Shown: positions 1 through 5,997 of the stretch, piece after piece
Position numbering within the stretch: position 1 is the first letter of the stretch
Layout: every line of letters begins with the position of its first letter
NCBI GenBank assembly: GCA_023430945.1
Contig: JAEYYE010000269.1
Span: forward strand, 1 to 7,673
Direction of reading: 5' to 3'
From: Bacteroidota bacterium
GTDB lineage: Bacteria; Bacteroidota; Bacteroidia; Flavobacteriales_F; PHOS-HE28
DNA: 7,673 bases
The notes under the pieces: generated by a model
Told to the model about the DNA's origin: nothing
Databases searched by the model: none
What the model saw: the letters and a program-made list of their open reading frames with translations, nothing else
Translations under genes and position numbers: made by a program

Positions 1-80
1 CGAGGCTGATCGGATCCACGCGATTCAGCGATCTTTTCAGCAGCATGCTGGGAAGCGAACTTTCCAGCGAAAGTGAATGA
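1..80 (+). CDS. Possible 3' end of an upstream gene (partial, unknown function)
   Basis: Reading from base 3, the frame stays open for 25 codons and stops with TGA at 78-80. The encoded tail is RLIGSTRFSDLFSSMLGSEL followed by SSESE. A serine- and glutamate-rich polar end is a common look for a bacterial C-terminus. The stop lies 39 bases before the next start on the same strand, which is normal operon spacing. The piece is too short to assign a family, and an open run of this length can arise by chance. The call rests mainly on composition and spacing. Confidence 0.35.
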   Translation, partial: RLIGSTRFSDLFSSMLGSELSSESE

Positions 81-119
81 TCGGTTATCGATCCGGGCTG
101 GATCTTTGCACCACTCTTC

Positions 120-761
120 ATGAATGATCTGATCGACCATCGGCCTGCGGCAAGGCCGAAGATGCGCCTCGCCCCGAAGCTTTCTGTTCTCACATTGCTT
201 CTCTTCGGTGCCGCGGGCATTGCGCTGATGATCTTCCAAGGCCGCGATCCGATCGGGGTCGTGATCGGCAGGGCAGGCGTTTTCTTCCAGATCGTGATCG
301 GTGTTGCCGGCGGTCTTCTGATCGCGGGCACGGCATGGTGGATCATACGCCGCAACTTCATGTCGCCGATCCGCGAACGTTACGCAGCGATGATCGGCCC
401 GGTGATGGCCCGGCGTAGCGATCGGATCATTGTTTCACTCTGCGCAGGTTTTGCCGAGGAATTGTTCTTTCGCGGCGCGGTGCAATTCTGGCTGGGCATC
501 ATTGCAACGGCGGTCATCTTCGTGGCGATCCACGGCTATCTCGATTTGCGCGATTGGCGGATCAGTCTTTATGGCGCTTTCATGACGCTGGCGATGATCG
601 CGATCGGTTGGGCTGCTTCAGAGTATGGCTTGATCGGTCCCATGATCGCTCATACGATCATTGACATATTTCTGCTGGAGAAATTGCACGGTGAATGGAT
701 GAAGCGATCGGGGATGGTCAATCCTGCGAATACTTATGCGGATCGGAATTATCCTCGCTGA
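120..761 (+). CDS. CPBP-family intramembrane metalloprotease (CAAX protease-like)
   Basis: This is a 213-residue integral membrane protein of the CPBP (Abi/CAAX prenyl protease-like) family. Its conserved motifs are visible: EELFFRG with the glutamate pair at 113-114 and Arg118, a second-helix histidine in FVAIHG at His138, and HTIID with His178 and Asp182. In characterised members these residues bind the metal and catalyse cleavage inside the membrane. Hydrophobic segments lie near residues 21-39, 52-78, 101-112, 123-142, 148-165 and 170-187. The substrate cannot be told from sequence: family members process prenylated proteins or bacteriocins, or give self-immunity. The ATG at 120 is the first in frame after the stop at 78-80; an ATG at 162 (Met15) is a possible later start. 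No Shine-Dalgarno sequence is seen. The last 44 bases overlap the 3' end of the convergent repeat gene. Confidence 0.88.
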   Translation: MNDLIDHRPAARPKMRLAPKLSVLTLLLFGAAGIALMIFQGRDPIGVVIGRAGVFFQIVIGVAGGLLIAGTAWWIIRRNFMSPIRERYAAMIGPVMARRSDRIIVSLCAGFAEELFFRGAVQFWLGIIATAVIFVAIHGYLDLRDWRISLYGAFMTLAMIAIGWAASEYGLIGPMIAHTIIDIFLLEKLHGEWMKRSGMVNPANTYADRNYPR

Positions 762-1212
762 TCTGCTGCTTCACCAGGAACATCTTCCGGCTTACGATCG
801 CGAGTTCGCGGTGGCCATGGTCGATCAGCCATTGGAATGAAGTGCTATCCTCATCGCTCACCATCGCCATGTGCCGCAGCACATTCATGTTGTTGCGTGA
901 AAGCCAGTCCAGCGCACGCTTGTCGCCTTCGATCCCGGTGATCAATGCCAGCAGGTGTGGATGACCTTTTTCCATCAGCCATTTGCGTGCATCATCCTTG
1001 TTCCGCAGGGCGAAGGTGAAGATGCCGAGCTCCGGATAGCCGTTCTTGATCAACCAGTCGCGCAGCCCCGCGTGTCCGGCGATCGCTTCGCCCCAGGCCA
1101 GAAGCACTTTTGCGGGATATTCGGTCTTCATCCGTTCGAAGGAACGATCGATCCATCGCGAAGGTATCCGATCGGCGGAATGGCGGATAACTTCGCGCCA
1201 TGCGGATGCCAT
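718..1212 (-). CDS. Small protein with four exact 25-residue Trp-Leu repeats (unknown function)
   Basis: I do not recognise this 164-residue protein, but it is clearly built of repeats. Tryptophans fall at residues 53, 78, 103 and 128, exactly 25 apart. Each is followed by Leu at +1, Gly or Asn at +5 (58, 83, 108, 133) and Leu at +9 (62, 87, 112, 137). Typical units begin WLIKNGYPEL, WLMEKGHPHL and WLIDHGHREL. A weaker unit with YP at 32-33 probably precedes them, and Trp5 and Trp20 may belong to a capping unit. The pattern suggests short paired helices stacked into an alpha-solenoid that binds a protein; this is inference. There is no signal peptide or membrane segment, so it is likely cytoplasmic. 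The start at 1212 is supported by a strong AGGAGG sequence. The gene overlaps the protease gene by 44 bases at its 3' end and the TPR gene by 13 bases at its 5' end. Confidence 0.8.
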   Translation of the reverse strand: MASAWREVIRHSADRIPSRWIDRSFERMKTEYPAKVLLAWGEAIAGHAGLRDWLIKNGYPELGIFTFALRNKDDARKWLMEKGHPHLLALITGIEGDKRALDWLSRNNMNVLRHMAMVSDEDSTSFQWLIDHGHRELAIVSRKMFLVKQQISEDNSDPHKYSQD

Positions 1213-2216
1213 TCCTCCTCCTTCCGTGGATCATGATCGTTGCCGTGTCAGCGCAGGACGGTAAGGCGATCGGGAAGATCAGGGAAAAGTATGATCGCGG
1301 AAAGTATTATGCAGGTCTGCGGATCGCTGATAAACTGATCGGCGACGGGGGCGGATCGGAGGTGCTGCTGTTGCGTGCGGAAGGGTACAATGAGATCGGG
1401 GAATTCGCGCGGGCGGAAAAGGATGCACGCACGGTCATCCGCAGTGGAAATGAGAAGGAGCGGAAGGAAGCTGCGCTTCAACTGGGCATCGCAGCAATGG
1501 AGACCGGGAAAGCGGATAGTGCGCGCCATTGGTTGAACGAAGCGATCGGTGCTGGTAATGATCGTGAAGCGCTGATCCGTCTTGGAAGGTTGGATGCGGT
1601 ACAGGGTGATCCACAGTCCGCGTTGCAACGGTTCAATGCGATCCTTTCACGGAAACCTGATGATGTGGCTGCTTTGCTGGAGCGTGGTGCCGCACATGCG
1701 ATGCTCGGCGATACGGCTGCGGCGCGCGCCGACCTTGATCGGGCGATCGAACTGGCGCCGCGCGATCCGGTGGCCTGGAACAGCCGCGGTTTCCACCTGC
1801 ATGCAGCGAACGGCCGGCATGAAAAAGCGATCGCCGATTACGATCGGGCGATCAAATTCGATCCCAACTACAGCTTCGCGTTCAATAACCGCGGTTGGTC
1901 GTATTTCAAGCTTGGTGATCTGCAAAAGGCGAAGAAGAACATCGGTATCGCGGCGCGTAAAAGACCGAACAATCCGTTCATCCACCGCAACCTTGCGTTG
2001 ATCGAACTCGAGCAGGGCGATACGGTGAAGGCATGTGCCGATCTGCGAAAGGCACTCGATCTCAACTTCACCGAACTGCACGGCGCTGAAGTGATGGAAT
2101 TGGTGAAGCAGCATTGTAGTGGATCTGAAAGGCCATGGCCGGAGGTGCCACCGACCCGATCGAACGCGCCCGCAACAACACCCAAAAGCAATACACCCCG
2201 ATCCAACGCACCATGA
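1200..2216 (+). CDS. Secreted or periplasmic TPR-repeat protein
   Basis: This 338-residue protein begins with a signal peptide: the hydrophobic stretch PFLLLPWIMIVAVSA, with likely cleavage after Ala18 (VSA|QD). The mature part is almost wholly tetratricopeptide repeats of about 34 residues, roughly at 54-87, 91-121, 123-153, 156-188, 190-222, 224-256 and 258-290. The clearest units contain AIADYDRAIKFDPNYSFAFN and NRGWSYFKLGDLQKA, matching the TPR consensus. TPR arrays are protein-binding scaffolds, so a partner outside the cytoplasm is expected but not identifiable. After about residue 310 comes a low-complexity tail rich in Pro, Thr, Ser and Asn, with RSNAP occurring twice. The start could be 1200 or 1206 (Met3); both give the same signal peptide. 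The stop codon overlaps the start of the dehydrogenase gene as ATGA, so the two are probably translated together. Confidence 0.87.
   Translation: MRMPFLLLPWIMIVAVSAQDGKAIGKIREKYDRGKYYAGLRIADKLIGDGGGSEVLLLRAEGYNEIGEFARAEKDARTVIRSGNEKERKEAALQLGIAAMETGKADSARHWLNEAIGAGNDREALIRLGRLDAVQGDPQSALQRFNAILSRKPDDVAALLERGAAHAMLGDTAAARADLDRAIELAPRDPVAWNSRGFHLHAANGRHEKAIADYDRAIKFDPNYSFAFNNRGWSYFKLGDLQKAKKNIGIAARKRPNNPFIHRNLALIELEQGDTVKACADLRKALDLNFTELHGAEVMELVKQHCSGSERPWPEVPPTRSNAPATTPKSNTPRSNAP
1213..1224 (-). promoter_or_regulatory. Strong Shine-Dalgarno sequence of the Trp-repeat gene
   Basis: On the minus strand the bases before the ATG at 1212-1210 read GAAGGAGGAGGA. The AGGAGG core sits 4 bases (or, in the second register, 1 base) from the start codon. 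It is the only perfect AGGAGG seen before a start in this window, and Bacteroidota genes usually lack one. On the opposite strand the same bases are codons within the Leu-Leu-Leu-Pro core of the TPR protein's signal peptide, so the match could partly be a by-product of those leucine codons. It still supports the start at 1212. Confidence 0.55.
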
Positions 2217-3091
2217 CATACCGATCGATGTTGCGTGAAGGAGCGCTGGAAGGGAAAGTGGTGATCGTTACCGGAGGCGGTACGGGTCTTGGCCGTGCGA
2301 TGGCCGCGGGTTTCCTGCAACTTGGCGCGAAGGTGTGCATCACCAGCAGGAAACTTCCCGTACTTGAGAAGACCGCAGTGGAATTGGAGAACGGATCCGG
2401 CGGTAAGGTACTGCCGATCGCCTGCGATGTTCGATCCTACGACGATGTGGAGAAGATGATCGGACGGGTGTATGATCAGTTCGGGAGGATCGATTCGCTG
2501 GTGAACAATGCGGCAGGGAATTTCATCAGTCCCACCGAACGTTTGAGCAGCAACGCCTTCCGCACCATCATAGACATCGTGCTGATGGGCTCGATCAATT
2601 GTTCGCTCGCGCTCGGGAAGCGATGGATCGCGAATGGCGATCGCGACCGGTCGATATTGAACATCACGACCACGTATGCCTCAACCGGATCGGGTTATGT
2701 GGTACCAAGCGCTTGTGCAAAGGCCGGTGTTTTGGCGCTTACGCGATCGCTGGCAGCCGAGTGGGGGCGCCACGGGATCAGGAACAATGCGATCGCGCCG
2801 GGGCCTTTTCCCACGAAAGGCGCATGGGAGCGATTGCTTCCCGGTGATCTCGTGAAGCAGTTCGATATGCGCGAACGCGTTCCACTCGGCAGGGTGGGAG
2901 AGCGGCATGAACTGGCAGATCTGGCCGCTTACCTCATATCACCGTTCAGTGGTTTCATCAACGGCGAGGTGGTCACGATCGATGGTGGTGAGTGGATCAA
3001 GGGTGCGGGACAGTTCAACATGCTTGATATGATCCCGGCGGAAATGTGGGACGAGATCGAAACGAAGATCCGGGGCACGCACGGAAGCTGA
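2213..3091 (+). CDS. SDR-family 2,4-dienoyl-CoA reductase-like oxidoreductase
   Basis: This 292-residue short-chain dehydrogenase most resembles the mitochondrial 2,4-dienoyl-CoA reductase (DECR) group, which uses NADPH to reduce dienoyl-CoA esters made during breakdown of unsaturated fatty acids. Numbered from the ATG at 2213, the nucleotide-binding TGGGTGLG is at 20-27 and NNAAGNFISPTERL starts at 98. The active-site stretch TTYASTGSGYVVPSACAKAG carries Tyr155, Ser166 and Lys170. The Tyr-to-Lys gap of 15 is the DECR arrangement, not the Tyr-x-x-x-Lys of classical SDRs. PGP at 196-198 and the later TIDGGEW are also typical. The ATG at 2213 overlaps the TPR stop as ATGA. An in-frame ATG at 2135 would add 26 polar residues read from the TPR tail and is unlikely; Met6 at 2228 is possible. 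The exact substrate is inferred. Confidence 0.9.
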   Translation: MTYRSMLREGALEGKVVIVTGGGTGLGRAMAAGFLQLGAKVCITSRKLPVLEKTAVELENGSGGKVLPIACDVRSYDDVEKMIGRVYDQFGRIDSLVNNAAGNFISPTERLSSNAFRTIIDIVLMGSINCSLALGKRWIANGDRDRSILNITTTYASTGSGYVVPSACAKAGVLALTRSLAAEWGRHGIRNNAIAPGPFPTKGAWERLLPGDLVKQFDMRERVPLGRVGERHELADLAAYLISPFSGFINGEVVTIDGGEWIKGAGQFNMLDMIPAEMWDEIETKIRGTHGS

Positions 3092-3186
3092 TCGTCCGAT
3101 CCAATGGCCGCTCGAATGCGGAATTCAGCCGGTCATCGAACTCCACTCGCAAGGTGATGGTGCATGTATTCCATTTGCGTCCATAA

Positions 3187-4200
3187 ATGGATCAAATGAT
3201 ACGCGCTTTCACTCTTCTTTCAACTGTGGCCATCACACTGGCTGCACAGGCCCAGCCTACGCTCACGTTCGCTGGCAATGCCCCGGTGCCGGGCTCGTCC
3301 TACACGTTGCAATTCGGCCCGTACATGGCTCCGGGTGCAGCAGGTGCCGGACAGACCTGGGACATGAGCGGCCTTGCTTCGGACAGTTCCATGGTGATCA
3401 TGCTGGTGGATCCCGCAGATGCGGAAGGGTATGAACTTTTCCCGGGCGCCACTGTGGCCGAGACCGGCAATGAGGCCAGCATGTTCTGGCGTGCCACCAC
3501 CGATGGCGTTCATCTCGTGGGTTCCTATTCATCCGATCCCGAAGGTGATCTGGCGATCACGTACAGCGATGAGGGACTTTACCTGCCTTACCCGTGCACA
3601 TACCAGACCACCTGGACGGATGACATGGCGGCCACTTTCGACATCCAGGGTTTCACGATCGAGCGCAGTGGCACCATCGTTGGCGAAGCCGATGGTTACG
3701 GTACGCTGATCCTTCCCGATGCCACGGTGCCGAACGTGTTGCGCGTTCATTGGGTGGAGACCAACGTCGATCAGACCGAACTCTTTGAGACCACCAGCGT
3801 CTTCGACAGCTACCTGTATTATGAAGCCGGCCGTTCCTATCCGCTCGTTCAGGTCGTGACCGCAACGATCAACGTGCTCGGCAATGAAGTGACCAACCAG
3901 TTCACCCAATGGTACGGTGATCTTTCCACCGGTATCGGCAACGGAACGATCGAGGATGACCTCTCCGCCTGGCCAAATCCTGCGAAGGAGCATGTTACCT
4001 TGAAGTTGCCGAAGGGCATGGAAGGTGAGATCTTCGTTCAGTTCCACGATGCTACCGGCAAGGCTGCGCACAATGCGCGCTACATTTCCACCGATGGCAT
4101 GATCAGGGCCGATATCTCCGGTCTTGCTTCAGGCTTGTACACGATCTCAGCAACCGATGCGGATGGCGGGACCCGCGTGGTCCGACTCAGCGTACAGTGA
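3187..4200 (+). CDS. Secreted protein with T9SS type A C-terminal sorting domain
   Basis: The 337-residue product has an N-terminal signal peptide (hydrophobic AFTLLSTVAITLAA, likely cut after AQA at residue 22) and ends in a type A sorting domain at about 257-337. The domain's hallmarks are LSAWPNPAKEHVTLKLP near 259, then DATGK, DISGLASGLYTI at 309-320 and the closing VVRLSVQ. In T9SS bacteria this domain directs proteins through the outer membrane and is removed during attachment or release. The middle (23-250) is rich in Thr, Ser, Gly and aromatic residues and is probably beta-stranded; I recognise no enzyme motif. The start may be 3187 or Met4 at 3196, with no effect on the signal peptide. 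A strong terminator follows 19 bases after the stop, so this is a transcription unit's last gene, possibly its only one. Confidence 0.88.
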   Translation: MDQMIRAFTLLSTVAITLAAQAQPTLTFAGNAPVPGSSYTLQFGPYMAPGAAGAGQTWDMSGLASDSSMVIMLVDPADAEGYELFPGATVAETGNEASMFWRATTDGVHLVGSYSSDPEGDLAITYSDEGLYLPYPCTYQTTWTDDMAATFDIQGFTIERSGTIVGEADGYGTLILPDATVPNVLRVHWVETNVDQTELFETTSVFDSYLYYEAGRSYPLVQVVTATINVLGNEVTNQFTQWYGDLSTGIGNGTIEDDLSAWPNPAKEHVTLKLPKGMEGEIFVQFHDATGKAAHNARYISTDGMIRADISGLASGLYTISATDADGGTRVVRLSVQ

Positions 4201-4219
4201 TCGATCCCGCCGGGGTCCA

Positions 4220-4251
4220 GGAAAGGCGCCAATGGCGCCTTTCCCTTTTTT
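4220..4251 (+). terminator. Intrinsic terminator of the T9SS cargo gene
   Basis: A perfect 11-base-pair stem (GGAAAGGCGCC at 4220-4230 with GGCGCCTTTCC at 4234-4244) closes on a three-base loop AAT. It is followed by C and six T residues at 4246-4251, the classical layout for + strand termination. The last T residues overlap the reversed stop codon of the convergent acetyltransferase gene (4250-4252). No T run follows on the minus strand, so it would work mainly in one direction. Confidence 0.88.
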
Positions 4252-4756
4252 ACGCTTCACGCCGGATCCCATAGATCATCTCATCCTCGATCCGGCCGTT
4301 CTTGATGATCGTTCCTTTCAATGCAGCTTCAAGCTGGAAGCCGGCATTTTCAAGCACTTTCCGTGATGCGGCATTGCTTCCGAACGGTCTTGCGAAGATC
4401 CGCTGCAGCTCTGGGAAGGTCTCGAAACCGTATCGCGTGATCTGCATCACCGCTTCGCTCATGATCCCCTTACCCCAGAATGTGCGGCTGAGCCAGTAAC
4501 CGAGTTCGGCGTTCTGGCGAAAGATGTCCTGTTGTGGAAAGATCCCGATGCTGCCCACCGCCTCTCCATCGATCACGATCGCAAGTACCCTGGCCGGCCG
4601 ATCCGCGGAAACCCGTTGAAGAAACGCTTCGCCAGCGGCGATCGTATATGGATGCGGGAAAGTATCGGTCATGTTCGCCGCGATCGCCGCTTCGTTCGCA
4701 TGGCGCACCAGTGAAGGCAGATCGCTCATCTGCCAGGGTCTCAACTCGAATTCCAT
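4250..4756 (-). CDS. GNAT-family N-acetyltransferase (RimJ/RimL-like)
   Basis: The 168-residue product is a GNAT acetyltransferase that would move an acetyl group from acetyl-CoA to an amine. Numbered from the ATG at 4756, it opens with the familiar ELRPWQMSDL, then HPYT (35-38), a central strand with AELGYWLS (83-90), and the acetyl-CoA-binding turn WGKGIMSEA starting at 94. NAASRKVLENAGF (128-140) is the standard C-terminal motif of this subfamily. RimJ/RimL-type members modify ribosomal protein N-termini, but many relatives acetylate small molecules or antibiotics, so the substrate is open. The frame stays open to a TTG at 4801, which would add 15 residues. I prefer the ATG because the family usually starts just before this strand. 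The gene is convergent with the T9SS cargo gene. Confidence 0.88.
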   Translation of the reverse strand: MEFELRPWQMSDLPSLVRHANEAAIAANMTDTFPHPYTIAAGEAFLQRVSADRPARVLAIVIDGEAVGSIGIFPQQDIFRQNAELGYWLSRTFWGKGIMSEAVMQITRYGFETFPELQRIFARPFGSNAASRKVLENAGFQLEAALKGTIIKNGRIEDEMIYGIRREA

Positions 4757-5007
4757 CCGGCGAATTTCGCCATCACGATCGATGTGTATGGGATCGCCCA
4801 ATTTCCCCAGTCAGGATCCACATCCTATCCGGCATGCGAGGAAATGTGAAGGCCGCGCCTTGGTTGAGCCTCAGAACATTCGGGGGAGAATTTTCCAGGA
4901 CGCCTGAAACAAACGGCATGTGTTTCGCGTAATCATGACAAGTCCGAACGGACCAAACGGAATACTCGATCTCAGGGCATTGCCATGTGGCGTAAAAAGC
5001 CCGACCA

Positions 5008-5095
5008 CCCCGGCCCGTAAGCTTGGGATCCGGCCCGTAAGCCGGAAGAAAGATCGAGACTGAATGATCGAGACCCGCCCCGTAAGGCGGGTTTC
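5008..5095. repeat. Three-hairpin module, copy 1 (CCGTAA loops)
   Basis: Three hairpins share the identical six-base loop CCGTAA. Hairpin A is at 5008-5027, with arms CCCCGGC and GCTTGGG and one mismatch. Hairpin B is at 5029-5046, with arms TCCGGC and GCCGGA. Hairpin C is at 5070-5095, with core arms ACCCGCC and GGCGGGT, extended by further pairs including one G-T. A 23-base spacer containing GATCGAGA separates B from C. Read on the minus strand the loop is TTACGG, which in RNA could form a U-G pair closing a UACG tetraloop of the stable UNCG class. Confidence 0.8.
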
Positions 5096-5336
5096 GCGTT
5101 CCCAGAAGTATCACAGTTGCATATTCGCCACACAATTGTGGAGCCTGCCACGATCCATAGTGAAAACAACGCCACGCACCGCTTTGGACCTTCAAAGGCT
5201 TGATGCCTCCTGGATCCCGCGCCAGCATTGGAAAGTATGATGATGCCCGATCTTGGCACGCGGGATGCAAGCTCATCATCACGTCTGACACCAGACCGAC
5301 ACACTAAGGCTCGATCAAAGCCAAAAGCCGCAAAAC

Positions 5337-5425
5337 CCAAGCCCGTAAGCTTGGAACCTGGCCCGTAAGCCGGGAGGAAAAGTTGATCGAGGAGCTTCGA
5401 AGCCCGCCCCGTAAGGCGGGCTTCG
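5337..5425. repeat. Three-hairpin module, copy 2 (CCGTAA loops)
   Basis: This repeats the same A-B-C order and loop as the copy about 330 bases upstream. Hairpin A is at 5337-5354 (CCAAGC and GCTTGG), B at 5357-5374 (CCTGGC and GCCGGG, one T-G pair), and C at 5398-5425 (CGAAGCCCGCC and GGCGGGCTTCG, 11 perfect pairs). Against copy 1, the arms differ in ways that keep pairing: in C, the outer A-T pair becomes G-C. The B-to-C spacer again contains GATCGAG. Structure is therefore better conserved than sequence, which suggests a role as RNA or folded DNA. Confidence 0.82.
5398..5425 (-). terminator. Possible yajQ 3' hairpin (part of module copy 2)
   Basis: The strongest hairpin of the module starts 6 bases beyond the yajQ stop codon, where a terminator or mRNA-stabilising structure would sit. 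It has an 11-pair GC-rich stem. On the minus strand it is not followed by a clean T run, only a short AACTTTTCC about 15 bases on. It is thus not a classical intrinsic terminator, and blocking of 3' exonucleases is as likely. Confidence 0.35.
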
Positions 5426-5431
5426 GTTCTT

Positions 5432-5923
5432 TCAGCTCTTCATGTTGTCGAACTGCAGTGGTATCTCGAAATCCTTCTCACGGCACAGCGCCATCACGCT
5501 CTGCAGATCATCGATCTTCTTTCCGCTCACCCGTATCATGTCATCCATGATCTGGGGCTGCACCTTCAACCCGCTATCCTTGATCGCCTTTACGATCTTC
5601 TTGGCCGTTTCCCGTTCGATCCCCTGTTTCACCTTGATGGTCTTGTACAGCAACTTTCCACTCGGTGTGGGTTCTTCCGATAGATCGAAACTGCGTACGT
5701 CCACCTTTTGTTTTGTGCTTCGCTCCAGGAGAATGTCCAGGATCGCGTCGAGTTTCAGGTGATCTTCGGTCGCGAGCTTGATGGTGAGCGCCTTCTTGTC
5801 GAATTCCACGCTGCTGTTGCTCCCACGCAGATCATAGCGCGTTTCCAACTCGCGTTTCACCGTGTTCATCGCATTGTCGAGCGTTTGCAGATCGACCTTG
5901 GAAAGAATATCTACGGATGGCAT
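5432..5923 (-). CDS. yajQ: YajQ family nucleotide-binding protein (UPF0234)
   Basis: The 163-residue product matches YajQ end to end and at the usual length. It starts MPSVDILSKVDLQ (compare MPSFDIVSEVDLQ in E. coli), and carries SGKLLYKTIKVKQGIE near 87-102, KKIVKAIKDSGLKVQPQI near 108-125, and RVSGKKIDDLQSVMAL near 130-145. Its C-terminus is PLQFDNMKS. The fold is two ferredoxin-like domains. Relatives bind nucleic acid or nucleotides in vitro, and a Xanthomonas homologue binds cyclic di-GMP and acts as a transcription co-regulator; whether that holds here is unknown. The protein is soluble and cytoplasmic. It is divergent from the deaminase gene with 74 bases between starts, so both promoters should lie in that gap. 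The CCGTAA hairpin C2 begins just past its stop. Confidence 0.95.
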   Translation of the reverse strand: MPSVDILSKVDLQTLDNAMNTVKRELETRYDLRGSNSSVEFDKKALTIKLATEDHLKLDAILDILLERSTKQKVDVRSFDLSEEPTPSGKLLYKTIKVKQGIERETAKKIVKAIKDSGLKVQPQIMDDMIRVSGKKIDDLQSVMALCREKDFEIPLQFDNMKS

Positions 5924-5997
5924 CTGATCGTACTATGCGGGCGAAGGTAAGTGCACCAGCGCGCGAAAGCCGATCCTTAATTCCGTAGGTTGGTGCC

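Larger units (their letters stand above)
4757..5431. other. Gene-free stretch of about 675 bases holding hairpin repeats
   Basis: No convincing gene lies between the acetyltransferase start and the yajQ stop. The stretch holds two copies of a three-hairpin module (about 5008-5095 and 5337-5425), a 10-base perfect palindrome CACAATTGTG at 5131-5140, and two interlocking inverted repeats at 5214-5281. The longest open frame (minus, 5291-4773) has no recognisable family, reads across the first hairpin module and runs into the acetyltransferase gene. Positions 4802-4980 show no distinct structure to my eye. GATC occurs about once per 60 bases here, still well above chance. Confidence 0.7.

Noticed and set aside
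2135..2212. Earlier in-frame start for the dehydrogenase
   Set aside because: The 26 extra residues are polar, are read from the TPR tail in another frame, and have no counterpart in SDR proteins, which start just before the first beta strand.
1647..2219. Open frame of 190 codons on the minus strand
   Set aside because: It is antisense to the TPR repeats, whose protein pattern is unambiguous, and its own sequence is low-quality and rich in Arg, Cys and Ile.
3165..3180. Promoter before the T9SS cargo gene (TCCATTTG at 3170-3177)
   Set aside because: It has one mismatch to TAnnTTTG, no matching -33 element, and lies only 10 bases from the start codon; too weak to call.
4757..4801. N-terminal extension of the acetyltransferase from a TTG codon at 4801
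   Set aside because: The 15 added residues are charged and outside the GNAT fold, and the ATG at 4756 places the start where the family normally begins.
4773..5291. Open frame of 172 codons on the minus strand
   Set aside because: It has no recognisable domain, reads through the CCGTAA hairpin module, and overlaps the acetyltransferase frame. Its residue make-up (many Pro, Arg, Cys, Trp, His) looks like translated non-coding DNA.
5008..5425. CRISPR-like array
   Set aside because: The repeated units are hairpins with different stem sequences and irregular spacing. There are no identical direct repeats of 25-40 bases, no uniform spacers and no cas genes.
5924..5997. Bacteroidota-type promoters (TAnnTTTG) between yajQ and the deaminase
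   Set aside because: Only one-mismatch versions occur (TAGGTTGG at 5986-5993 on +, TACCTTCG on -) and no TTTG -33 box is suitably placed. The plus-strand one is too close to the start codon.
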